Part shown: piece by piece, positions 23,457-31,386 of the stretch
How the letters are laid out: each line of letters begins with the position of its first letter
Position numbering within the stretch: the first letter of the stretch is position 1
Assembly: GCA_964606085.1 (NCBI GenBank)
Contig: CAZSFD010000050.1
Coordinates: forward strand, 1-37,523
Length of the DNA stretch: 37,523 nt
Reading direction: 5' to 3'
Source: CAIQJJ01 sp964606085
GTDB taxonomy: Bacteria; Chloroflexota; Anaerolineae; Anaerolineales; UBA4823
Made by a program: the position numbers and the translations under genes
Notes under the pieces: generated by a model
The model's input: only the letters and a program-made list of their open reading frames with translations
What the model was told of the DNA's origin: nothing
Databases searched by the model: none

Positions 23457-23484
23457 ATTATAGCAGGATAGCGTAAAAAATCAA
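23457..23484 (-). promoter_or_regulatory. Sigma-70-type promoter of the riboswitch-subtilase unit
   Basis: On the minus strand TTGATT (23484-23479), a 16-base spacer, then TGC-TATAAT with -10 at 23462-23457. This is a near-consensus, extended -10 promoter. The start site is expected near 23450, right at the 5' edge of the GEMM aptamer. Confidence 0.8.
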
Positions 23485-23524
23485 TTAAAATTACCAGCCT
23501 TGCAATACTGATAAGCAGTACGAA

Positions 23525-24550
23525 TTACCTATTCAGCCAAAATTGGATGGCTTCAGTCAGCATTCGTTGCCAGGCCAGGCTCTCTCCTTGCGGCGATGGG
23601 CCAAGTGGGTCTGACCAGGGCTGGCCCAGCAGAGCAGCCGTGACCGCCTGCGAGCAGGTGGCCGCCGCGTCGAGATCGTAGCCGCCCTCAAGCACGACGG
23701 CCAGTTTGCCAGCGGCGTGGCGGTCGGCCCATTGGCACAGGTGGTTGATCAACTCACCCATCCCTGCGGCAGAAAGTTGCATGTTGCCCAGCGGGTCGAG
23801 CCAGTGGGCGTCGAAGCCAAAGCTGACCAGGATCATCTGCGGGGCGAAGCGATCCAACAGTGGCAGGATGAGTTGCTCCATAACGGCCACATAGGCCTGA
23901 TCGCCTGCGCCGGGCAGCAGGGGGAAATTGGCAGTATAACCTGCGCCCGTTCCCGCGCCAGTTTCGCGCAATTTGCCGGTCATGGGGAAAAGGGGCAGTT
24001 GGTGAACGGAGATGAAAAAGACATCGTCGCGCTGCCAGAAAATATCTTGCGTGCCGTTGCCGTGGTGCAGGTCGAGGTCTACGATGGCGAGCCGTTGAGC
24101 GCCCCGCTGGATCAGGTTTTCGGCGGCGAGGGCGATGTTGTTGAGCAGGCAGAAGCCCATGCCCTGGCCGCGCAGGGCGTGATGGCCCGGCGGGCGGCAT
24201 AACGCAAAACCGCGCCTCGCTTCGCCGCGCCAGACGGCCTCCGTCACGGCCAATGCGCCGCCGGCGGCGTTGTGCGCCAACTGCCACGAGGCGGGCGTGA
24301 TGTAGGTGTCGGCATCCAGGCGGCCGCCGCGACGGCAGGCCATTTCTAGCACGGAGAGGTAGGCTGGGCTATGGACGGTGTGCAGCACGCTTGGGGGAAT
24401 GGGGATGGGGGCGAGTTTGGGGTAGGGCTGCCACCAGCCGGCTTCTTCGAGGGCCAGGCGGATGGCTTCGACGCGGTCGGGGCGTTCGGGGTGGCCGGGC
24501 AGGGCGTGGGCGGCGTGACCTTCGGGGTAGTAGTAGACCAACGGGTACAT
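23525..24550 (-). CDS. Histone deacetylase/AcuC-like Zn-dependent deacetylase
   Basis: A 341-residue member of the arginase-deacetylase fold, expected to remove acetyl groups from acetyl-lysine proteins or from acetylated amines. Visible motifs are CRPPGHHALRGQGMGFCLLN (the paired catalytic His), VDLDLHHGNGTQDIF (Zn ligands Asp and His), SFGFDAHWLDPLG (third Zn ligand Asp) and LEGGYDLDA. Two adjacent ATGs are possible; the GGAGG site at 24556-24560 is too close to the first (24553), so the second (24550) was used. Its ATG shares one base with the TGA of the DUF4129 gene, so translation is coupled. It is the last gene of the MoxR-DUF58 operon. Acetylpolyamine or protein substrates are both possible. 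Confidence 0.9.
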   Translation of the reverse strand: MYPLVYYYPEGHAAHALPGHPERPDRVEAIRLALEEAGWWQPYPKLAPIPIPPSVLHTVHSPAYLSVLEMACRRGGRLDADTYITPASWQLAHNAAGGALAVTEAVWRGEARRGFALCRPPGHHALRGQGMGFCLLNNIALAAENLIQRGAQRLAIVDLDLHHGNGTQDIFWQRDDVFFISVHQLPLFPMTGKLRETGAGTGAGYTANFPLLPGAGDQAYVAVMEQLILPLLDRFAPQMILVSFGFDAHWLDPLGNMQLSAAGMGELINHLCQWADRHAAGKLAVVLEGGYDLDAAATCSQAVTAALLGQPWSDPLGPSPQGESLAWQRMLTEAIQFWLNR

Positions 24551-26115
24551 CATGGCCTCCGGCGCAGGAGGCGGCGCAGTTGCTCCCACAGGCGTTTGAC
24601 CAGGCCCGCCTGTTCGTCGCTGACGGGATGCTGGGTGTAGCGGGCTTCGATGAAGGTTTCGGTGAGGGCGGCCAGGTCTGCGGCGGCTTCGGGGTGGGCG
24701 GCAGTGAGTTGGCTGGCGTATTCGCCGGGGGTTTGGGCGGGTTGGCGGGGAGCGCCGGTCTCGCCGGCGCGGCGGACGAGGGCGAGGTAGTAGAACAGGA
24801 CGCGCTGCCGGGTGGACAGCCGCCGGGGATTGAGGTAACGCCAGTTTTCCACCGACACGCCGGGCCGGGCGGTGCGCAGACGGTCGAGGCCAGCTTTGAC
24901 CAGGTTGGCTACGTTCTGCCGTACGCCGCCGAAGGTTTCCCGCAGCCACTCCATCGCTTTCATCGCCCATTTCCAACGGAAGACGCGCCGCAAAAATCCG
25001 CCAACCTGTTCGTTTTGGCGGGCATATTGCGCCAGGGCCAGCACGACGATCAGGATGAACACGGCCCAAAAAGCCACCGATTTGAGCAGATCGAGCCAGG
25101 GCGATGGGGTGGTGGGCATGGCCGTAGTGGGATCAGGCGGCACAAACGTGGGTGGGGGGAGCGCTTCGACCGGGACGTTTTCTTCGCGGAACAGGCTGCC
25201 CAACAGGCCCAGCAAATAGAAGATCGGCAGCGACAATAGGGCGATGACAAACTGGACGACGGCGATGAGCAAGAACAGCAGATACGATAACGTGGGAAAC
25301 AGGCTGTAGGCGTATTGGGTGGGCAGCAGCAGGGCGATGACGACGATCACCGCCAGGAAGCCCAGGCTGTAGGCGAACCAGCGCCGGGCCAGGTTGCCGG
25401 TGATGGTGGCGCGCTGGTAGCCCCAGGCGGCGCGCCAGGCGGCGAAGTTGGTCTGGCTGAGCAGGAGCAGGCCAAAGATGAAATAGGCGATCACGTTGGT
25501 GAAGTTGGGCCGCGCTGCGCCGGGGATGATTTCGTATTGCCCCAGCACGGTCAGGATGACGATCAGCCAGCCGATGGCGAGGACGCGCCCGATCAGGTTT
25601 TGGTGCAGGCCGCGACGGTTGCTGGGCACGGCTTCGGCGCTGGCGGCGGAGAGGATGTATTCGTCCGTTTCCATTTCGGTCAGGTCGCTGCCATACCACC
25701 AGGCCAGCCCCCACAGCAGCGCCATCACCAGCAGCGTGATGAAGTATTCGCCGCTGAAAAAGCTCTCGAAAAAGTTGCTTTGCCACAGGCTGACGTTGGC
25801 CATAAAGTAGGCCAGCCCGTGACGCAGCTCGATGAACAGTTTGATGGCGAGCGCCAGGATGATGATTTCAGACAGACGAAACCAGGTGCGATCTTGCTGT
25901 TCGCGGGCCAACAGGCGCAGCACCCGAAACGATACGATGCACTCCAGGGCGATCAGAAAGGCCATCAGCGGGATGAAGTGCGCCTCGCCAGCTAGCGCCC
26001 ACTGAAGCAGCGGCAGCAGGGCGATGGCAAGGCAGACCACCATGCCGATCACGGCGATGTAGCTGATGATCATGGCCCAGGTCTGGTTGCGGCGGAAGGT
26101 TTCGGAGAGGTTCAT
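24550..26115 (-). CDS. Multi-spanning membrane protein with C-terminal DUF4129 domain
   Basis: A 521-residue protein with about eight to nine hydrophobic helices in the first 350 residues, for example AVIGMVVCLAIALLPLL and FAYSLGFLAVIVVIALLL, a Pro/Thr-rich loop, one more helix (WAVFILIVVLALAQY), and a cytosolic C-terminal domain with ARPGVSV, RVLFYYLALVRRAG and QTPGEYASQL, the DUF4129 pattern. DUF4129 normally sits behind a transglutaminase-like core in MoxR-DUF58 operons; no transglutaminase catalytic Cys-His-Asp segment is visible here. The ATG overlaps the DUF58 stop as ATGA. The function is unknown but is presumably part of a MoxR-assisted membrane complex. Confidence 0.75.
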   Translation of the reverse strand: MNLSETFRRNQTWAMIISYIAVIGMVVCLAIALLPLLQWALAGEAHFIPLMAFLIALECIVSFRVLRLLAREQQDRTWFRLSEIIILALAIKLFIELRHGLAYFMANVSLWQSNFFESFFSGEYFITLLVMALLWGLAWWYGSDLTEMETDEYILSAASAEAVPSNRRGLHQNLIGRVLAIGWLIVILTVLGQYEIIPGAARPNFTNVIAYFIFGLLLLSQTNFAAWRAAWGYQRATITGNLARRWFAYSLGFLAVIVVIALLLPTQYAYSLFPTLSYLLFLLIAVVQFVIALLSLPIFYLLGLLGSLFREENVPVEALPPPTFVPPDPTTAMPTTPSPWLDLLKSVAFWAVFILIVVLALAQYARQNEQVGGFLRRVFRWKWAMKAMEWLRETFGGVRQNVANLVKAGLDRLRTARPGVSVENWRYLNPRRLSTRQRVLFYYLALVRRAGETGAPRQPAQTPGEYASQLTAAHPEAAADLAALTETFIEARYTQHPVSDEQAGLVKRLWEQLRRLLRRRP

Positions 26116-27296
26116 GCGCGCCGCCACACATCGAGATCGTGTTCGTTTTGGAAGAGGTAGGTGGGGATGCCAAGGCCCTCGGCGCGCTTTTTCACATCGC
26201 CGGCGCCGGGGATGCGGCCCACAATGACCAACACCACTTGCAGGCCGCGCCGCCGCAGTTGGAAGCATTCATCAAAAAGGGGGTCATCTACCAGCCCCGT
26301 GATCAGGGTGACGGTGGTACCCCAGGGCAGCAGCGGGGCTTCGCGGCGCAGGGTTTCGACCAGGGGCGTTGTATCGGTCATAGCAATGCGCGCCAGCAGT
26401 TCAAGGATGCGCATGAGGTGGCCGCGGCCCTTGCGGGCAGGCAAAGACCTGTGCGGCTGTTCGGGATTGAGCGGGTCTACGCCGTTGGTGACGAGGCCAA
26501 CGCTTTGGCGGTGGGCGACGATCCAGCTGGCCAGCGAGGCGGCGACCACGATGCCAAGTTCGGTGGCATCTATGCGCGCCTGCGAGGGGTATTCTTGCCC
26601 GTTCAGGTTGAGGAACAGCACCGTTTCGAGGGCGATGGACGGCTCGAACTGCTTGACCTGCATGCGTCCGGTGGCGGCGGTGGCTTTCCAATCCACGCGG
26701 CGCAGCGAATCGCCGGGGATGTAGTCGCGCTTGCTGAGGACACGCGTGGGGTCCTCGAAGATCGGTTGGGTGTGGCGCAGCGTGCCGAGAGGCGATTGCG
26801 ACGGCAGGCTGACGTGGGTAAGGGGGACGATGTGGGGGAAAACGGTGAAATAGGTCTCTTCGGCCTTGCGGCGTTCCTCGGGATGCAGGCCGAGCAGGTC
26901 GCCGGTGGAGACGAAGAGCGGGCCGATTTTGTAGTAGCCGCGCTTGAGGGCGTGCAGGGTGTATGCGATGGTGGCGCGGCCGCGCGGCGAGATCGAGACG
27001 ATCTGGTTGACGAGGTTGGGCGGGGCCAGCTCGGGCGGCACACTCTCATAAACGTGCAGCCAGCCCACCGGCAGCAGGCTGGTATTTTCGACGTGCAGTT
27101 TCACCGCCACTTCTTCCCCCAGGAAGGCGTGGGATGTCCATTCCCGATCCAGGCGTACCGCCCGCAGCGAACGCTCACTCCACCAACGGCCCAGCACCAC
27201 GGCCCCGGCGAACAGGTAAATCACCGTGAACACACCGTCTGAATGGACAAAAACAGCGGTGATGACGAGGGCGATCAGGATAAGGAGGTAGTTCAA
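26112..27296 (-). CDS. DUF58 family protein
   Basis: A 394-residue protein. Two hydrophobic segments at the N-terminus (LLILIALVITAVFV and IYLFAGAVVLG) anchor it; the remainder includes DYIPGDSLRRVDWKATA, the hallmark of DUF58, followed by a von Willebrand A-like region (LETVLFLNLNG). DUF58 proteins are the standard partners of MoxR ATPases and are thought to help assemble or insert metal into cell-envelope complexes. The start is a TTG that directly follows the TAG of the moxR gene, so its translation must depend on coupling. It overlaps the DUF4129 gene by four bases. Confidence 0.9.
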   Translation of the reverse strand: MNYLLILIALVITAVFVHSDGVFTVIYLFAGAVVLGRWWSERSLRAVRLDREWTSHAFLGEEVAVKLHVENTSLLPVGWLHVYESVPPELAPPNLVNQIVSISPRGRATIAYTLHALKRGYYKIGPLFVSTGDLLGLHPEERRKAEETYFTVFPHIVPLTHVSLPSQSPLGTLRHTQPIFEDPTRVLSKRDYIPGDSLRRVDWKATAATGRMQVKQFEPSIALETVLFLNLNGQEYPSQARIDATELGIVVAASLASWIVAHRQSVGLVTNGVDPLNPEQPHRSLPARKGRGHLMRILELLARIAMTDTTPLVETLRREAPLLPWGTTVTLITGLVDDPLFDECFQLRRRGLQVVLVIVGRIPGAGDVKKRAEGLGIPTYLFQNEHDLDVWRRA

Positions 27297-28244
27297 CTAT
27301 GCGACACTTCCCAGGTCGAGCGGCGTTTCTTTGAGGATGTCGGCCAACACGGCGGGGGTGGTGCGGCCGCGCAGTTCGGCTTCGGGGCGGATGATCAGGC
27401 GGTGGGCAATGACGGGGTGCAGCAACGCTTTGATGTCTTCGGGCAGCACGTGGTCACGGCCACGCAGAGCTGCCAGGGCCTGGGCGGTTTTGAAGAGCGC
27501 CAGACTGGCGCGCGGACTGCACCCGAGGGCCAGGTCGGGGTGGCTGCGTGTGGCGGCTACCAGGCGGATGATGTATTCTTGCAGCGTGTCATCCACGTGA
27601 ATTTCCCATGCCTGGCGCTGCAATTCGAGCAAGGCGGCGCCCTCTACCACCGGGCCGAGGGCGTGAATGGGGTGTTCGCGGCGCAGGTGGTTGAGCAGGT
27701 GCTTTTCGGCGGCGGCGTTGGGGTAGCCCAGGGTGAGGCGCATCAGGAAGCGATCCAACTGCGCTTCGGGCAGCGGGAAAGTGCCTTCGTATTCAATCGG
27801 GTTTTGCGTCGCCATCACCAGGAAGGGCCGCGGCAATTTGCGCGTTTCGCCGTCTACCGTCACCTGCTGTTCCTGCATCGCTTCGAGCAAGGCCGACTGC
27901 GTGCGCGGCGTGGCGCGGTTGATCTCATCGGCCAGCAGCACGTTGACGAAGATCGGGCCGGGGCGGAACTCGAAGGCGCTGCTTTGCTGGTTGAAGATGG
28001 AGACGCCCGTGACGTCGTTGGGCATCAGGTCGGGGGTGCATTGCAGGCGTTTGAATGCGCCACCCAGGCTGAGGGCGATGGCACGCGCCAGCATGGTCTT
28101 GCCCACGCCAGGAACATCTTCGAGCAGCACGTGACCTTCGCACAGCAGCGCCACCATCAGCAAGTCAAGCGTTGCGCGCTTGCCGATGATCACTTTTTCG
28201 ACATTGGTGATGATGTGGGAGGTGTATTCTTGGATAGCGTTCAT
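27297..28244 (-). CDS. MoxR-family AAA+ ATPase
   Basis: A 315-residue AAA+ ATPase. The Walker A loop is EDVPGVGKTMLARAIA (about 42-57), Walker B is VLLADEINRATPRTQSALL and sensor 1 is VMATQNPIEYEGTFPLP. MoxR proteins act as chaperones that remodel partner complexes carrying vWA or DUF58 domains, and the DUF58 gene follows without any intergenic base. The ATG overlaps the stop of the small Cys-rich gene upstream as ATGA. Its cytosolic location is inferred from the lack of a signal or membrane segment. It is the most confident member of this operon. Confidence 0.93.
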   Translation of the reverse strand: MNAIQEYTSHIITNVEKVIIGKRATLDLLMVALLCEGHVLLEDVPGVGKTMLARAIALSLGGAFKRLQCTPDLMPNDVTGVSIFNQQSSAFEFRPGPIFVNVLLADEINRATPRTQSALLEAMQEQQVTVDGETRKLPRPFLVMATQNPIEYEGTFPLPEAQLDRFLMRLTLGYPNAAAEKHLLNHLRREHPIHALGPVVEGAALLELQRQAWEIHVDDTLQEYIIRLVAATRSHPDLALGCSPRASLALFKTAQALAALRGRDHVLPEDIKALLHPVIAHRLIIRPEAELRGRTTPAVLADILKETPLDLGSVA

Positions 28245-28510
28245 GGATAGATTTCATCCAGGTAGGGAGCGTAGAAGGCGCGGCAGCCAAGGGGGTGTGA
28301 ACATAACCCGACCGGCAGCGGGGGCACCTGGTCTTTGGGGTAGGTACCGGTCAGGTTTTGGCAGGCGGGGCAAGCATCATCGGGGACGTTGATGATGATG
28401 TATTTGACGCGCGGGTTGGCTTGCATGCGGCGCAAGGCCTGGGCGGCTGCCGAGTTTTCCCAGGCATCGTCGCTGCGGTCGGGGAGGTGAAAGGTGGAAT
28501 CGGTGTCCAT
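28241..28510 (-). CDS. Small hypothetical protein with CPAC motif
   Basis: An 89-residue protein that I do not recognise. It has Cys pairs in DDACPACQNLTG and two later Cys in GLCSHPLGCRAF, which could bind zinc or form disulfides. The N-terminal half contains NSAAAQALRRMQANP, probably helical. The ATG at 28510 was chosen because the further-upstream start would add residues from a repeat-rich intergenic segment. Its TGA overlaps the moxR ATG by four bases, so it is the first gene of the MoxR-DUF58-DUF4129-deacetylase operon. No signal peptide is seen. Confidence 0.7.
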   Translation of the reverse strand: MDTDSTFHLPDRSDDAWENSAAAQALRRMQANPRVKYIIINVPDDACPACQNLTGTYPKDQVPPLPVGLCSHPLGCRAFYAPYLDEIYP

Positions 28511-28552
28511 AGAGCGGTTTCCAGCCGCAACCCAAAATTTACAACAAAGGTA

Positions 28553-28601
28553 CAAAGGCACAAAGTTGCAAAGAAAAAAACTTTGCCACTTTGTGCCTTT
28601 G
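28553..28601. repeat. 21-bp imperfect inverted repeat between tal-pgi and the MoxR operon
   Basis: The arms at 28553-28573 and 28581-28601 (CAAAGGCACAAAG ... CTTTGTGCCTTTG) are complementary at 20 of 21 positions around a seven-A loop. The left side also carries direct iterations of ACAAAGG. It lies 8 bases past the tal-pgi stop. On the minus strand it could form a long hairpin with a T-rich loop, but there is no T-run after it. CTTTGTGCCTTTG-type repeats look like a dispersed family. Confidence 0.75.
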
Positions 28602-28609
28602 CAGTTTCG

Positions 28610-31324
28610 TTAACCAGCCTGTTCCAACGCTTCAACCACTTCGCTCAAGGCGGCGGGATTGGGCAGGTGTAAGCGCAGGGCGCGGCGGCCACGCGCTTGC
28701 AGCGCTTCCAGGTCGCCGAGCGATTGGGCGCGTACCAGCGTGCCGAAGGTCATGCCCTGGGTGGGGATGTCGGCATCGGCAGCCGGGTCGGCGGTGATTT
28801 GCAGGAAGACGCCATTCTCCGCACCGCCCTTGTGCAGTTGGCCGGTGGAATGCAAGAAACGCGGGCCAAAGCCAACCGTGGTGGCGCAGCCGGTGCGGGT
28901 GCGCATGGCCAGGCGCAGGCGGGTCAGCAGCGCTTCCATTTCGGGGTTGCGCGGCAGGTAGGCATTGAGCGCCACGTAATCGCCAGCTTTGGCCTGGGCC
29001 AGCAGTTCCAACACCGGGCGCAGGCTGCCATCCCAGCGGGCCATCTCGCCTTCATTCAGCTTGCCCAGGTTTTGAAATTCCTTGATCTTGGCCTTGGTGC
29101 GGTCTTTGCTATCTTGCACGTCGGGCTGGTCGAAGGCGTTGACGCCCAAAATGGCGCAGGCCACGGCGGTAGCAAACTCCCAGCGGTAGAACTCGGCGGC
29201 CAGGTCGTAGGGGCTGGAGAGCGGGAAGGTCAGCACCGGGAAACCAGCCAATTTCAGATCGGAGACGGCGGCATCGTGGCTGCCATCTTGCCGCAGGTAG
29301 ACGAAGATGCGGTCACGCCCGTAGGCTTTGGGCGGCGCGGCGGGTTCGAGGTCAATCGGCACGATGCCCACGCCATTCTTGCCGCTCGATTCCGCCACGA
29401 GCTGCTCCAGCCAAGAGCCAAACGACTGCCAGGGGGCATCGGCCAACACGGTCAATTTGTCGCTGCCCTGCCGGGCGGCCTCAGCCATGATGGCCCCCAG
29501 CACCAGGCCAGGGTTGCGCGCGGCAGGCGTTTCCGCGCCACATTGCGCCATCAGGTCAGCCGCACTGGCCTGCAAGCGGGCCACATCCACGCCCATCAGC
29601 GCCGCCGGCACAAGGCCGAACGGCGAAAGCACCGAGAAGCGCCCGCCCACGTTGGGGTCAGAAATGAAGATTTTGCTGAAGCCGCGCTCGGTGGCGAGTT
29701 TCTCCAACGAAGTGCCGGGGTCGGTGACGGCGACGAAATGTTCGCCCGCTTTTTCCTCGCCGAATGCGGCAACACATTGCGCCCAAAAGTATTCCAGGAA
29801 GGCGTTGATCTCTGCCGTTCCGCCCGATTTAGACGAGACGATGAAGAGCGTCTCGTCAATGGGAAAATCGGCAGCCGTAGCCAGCACCTGGCCGGGTTCG
29901 GTGGAGTCGAGGATGGCGAAGTGGAAGGTTTTGCCCTCCCCCAGGAGGAGGGGGGAGAAAACCAATGAGGTCACTTCGGGGGCGAGCGAGGAGCCGCCCA
30001 TGCCGAGCAGCAGCGCTTTTTTGAAGGGGTTGGCGGCGGCGAACTCGACGATGGGGCGGGTATCTACGCAGTGGGGCAGGTCGAGCCAGCCCAGGCGGCG
30101 GCGGATTTCGTCTTGGCCGGCGGGGTCGTTCGTCCACAGGGTGGGGTCGTGCGCCCAGAGGCGTGTGGCGGCCGATGCGGCCTCGAGTTGGGCAACGCGT
30201 TCGGCGACGGGGGTGGCGAGGCTGGCCAGTTCGGCCACGGCGGTTTTGCGGCGGTCATCTACGGTTTGCAGCAGGGCGTCGAAAGCATCTACGAAGGCTT
30301 TGACGCCCTCGGTTTCGAGTTCGCTGGTGATCGCATCTACCGAGATACCCAAGGCGGCGACATCGGCGAAAACCTGGCGGGCTTCGGCGATGCCGGTTTG
30401 CAGGGTTGCGGCGGCTGTGCCGTGGCTGCGGAAGGCGGCCAGGGTGGCGGGCGGTACGGTGTTGACGGTTTCAGGGCCGATCAGCGCATCTACGTAGAGC
30501 GTATCGGGATAGGCGGGGTTTTTGGTGCCGGTAGATGCCCACAGCGGGCGCTGGACGCGGGCGCACTTGGGCTGCAAACTGGCGAAGCGCTCGGAGGTAA
30601 AGACCTGTTTGTATTCCTGGTAGGCCAGTTTGGCGTTGGCGATGGCGAGTTTGCCGAGCAAGTGGGGGGCGCGCTCGCCGATGGCTTTGTCGGCTTTGGT
30701 ATCTATGCGCGAGACAAAGAACGACGCCACCGAAGCAATGTTGGCAATTTTGCCGCCGGCGGCCAGGCGGTCTTCCAGGCCCGCCAGGTACGCCTCCATC
30801 ACCTGCTGGTAACGGGCGATGGAAAAGATCAGCGTGACGTTGACGTTGATGCCGGAAGCGATCACCTGGCGAATGGCCGGCAGGCCGGCCAGCGTAGCCG
30901 GGATTTTGATCATCAGGTTGGGGCGATCCACCGCCGCCCACAGGCGTTTGGCCTCGCTGACGGTGGTAGCGGTGTCGTGCGCCAGGCGGGGGTTCACTTC
31001 GAGTGAGACGTAGCCATCGCCGCCGTCGGTCTGGCGGTAGAGCGGCAGGAACAGGTCGCAGGCGGCGCGAATATCTTCGATGGCAAGCTGCCAGAAGATT
31101 TGCTCGGCGTTCCAACCGGCCCAGGCCATTGGCACGAGGGCGGAGTCGTAGTCGCTGCTCTTAGCGATGGCGTTTTGGAAGATGGTGGGGTTGGAGGTGA
31201 CGCCGCGAATGTCACCGCGTTCGATCATCAAACGCAGTTCGCCGTTTTCGAGCAGGCGGCGTTCGATGTTATCGTACCAGGCAGATTGGCCGAAGGAAAT
31301 TAATTGTTGCAGGGGGGTGGTCAT
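28610..31324 (-). CDS. tal-pgi: Bifunctional transaldolase / glucose-6-phosphate isomerase
   Basis: A 904-residue fusion. The N-terminal transaldolase (about 1-365) shows GVTSNPTIFQ, the Schiff-base lysine in NLMIKIPAT (about K140) and ASTGTKNP. The C-terminal glucose-6-phosphate isomerase (about 370-904) shows LLGMGGSSLAPEV, VSSKSGGTAEINAFLEYFW and a phosphate-binding VTDPGTSLEKLA. The fusion links the pentose phosphate pathway to glycolysis at fructose 6-phosphate and is known in actinobacteria, cyanobacteria and others. The rpiB gene, another pentose phosphate enzyme, lies upstream on the same strand with two unknown membrane-protein genes between. An unusual segment FSPLLLGEGKTF near residue 450 is encoded by a palindrome and may be a later insertion. 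Both active sites look intact. Confidence 0.95.
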   Translation of the reverse strand: MTTPLQQLISFGQSAWYDNIERRLLENGELRLMIERGDIRGVTSNPTIFQNAIAKSSDYDSALVPMAWAGWNAEQIFWQLAIEDIRAACDLFLPLYRQTDGGDGYVSLEVNPRLAHDTATTVSEAKRLWAAVDRPNLMIKIPATLAGLPAIRQVIASGINVNVTLIFSIARYQQVMEAYLAGLEDRLAAGGKIANIASVASFFVSRIDTKADKAIGERAPHLLGKLAIANAKLAYQEYKQVFTSERFASLQPKCARVQRPLWASTGTKNPAYPDTLYVDALIGPETVNTVPPATLAAFRSHGTAAATLQTGIAEARQVFADVAALGISVDAITSELETEGVKAFVDAFDALLQTVDDRRKTAVAELASLATPVAERVAQLEAASAATRLWAHDPTLWTNDPAGQDEIRRRLGWLDLPHCVDTRPIVEFAAANPFKKALLLGMGGSSLAPEVTSLVFSPLLLGEGKTFHFAILDSTEPGQVLATAADFPIDETLFIVSSKSGGTAEINAFLEYFWAQCVAAFGEEKAGEHFVAVTDPGTSLEKLATERGFSKIFISDPNVGGRFSVLSPFGLVPAALMGVDVARLQASAADLMAQCGAETPAARNPGLVLGAIMAEAARQGSDKLTVLADAPWQSFGSWLEQLVAESSGKNGVGIVPIDLEPAAPPKAYGRDRIFVYLRQDGSHDAAVSDLKLAGFPVLTFPLSSPYDLAAEFYRWEFATAVACAILGVNAFDQPDVQDSKDRTKAKIKEFQNLGKLNEGEMARWDGSLRPVLELLAQAKAGDYVALNAYLPRNPEMEALLTRLRLAMRTRTGCATTVGFGPRFLHSTGQLHKGGAENGVFLQITADPAADADIPTQGMTFGTLVRAQSLGDLEALQARGRRALRLHLPNPAALSEVVEALEQAG
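29927..29963. repeat. GC-rich palindrome in frame inside tal-pgi
   Basis: GGTTTT (29927-29932) and AAAACC (29958-29963) are perfect outer arms. Inside them CCTCCC (29935-29940) pairs with GGGGGG (29950-29955), including one G-T. The segment encodes FSPLLLGEGKTF just after the conserved LAPEV block of the isomerase domain. It is the second such palindrome found in a conserved gene of this window. Confidence 0.55.
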
Positions 31325-31386
31325 GGAATACCTCAGTTGAAGGTTAAAAGTGGAAGGTCAAACGGGTCGAATGTTACCATGTAATG

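Noticed and set aside
23525..25069. Deacetylase with a long Arg/Pro-rich N-terminal extension
   Set aside because: The extension is an out-of-phase read of the DUF4129 gene; the family begins at the ATG near 24550.
27243..28250. Plus-strand open frame of 335 codons opposite moxR
   Set aside because: The minus strand carries a clear AAA+ ATPase; the other frame shows no domain and is a composition effect.
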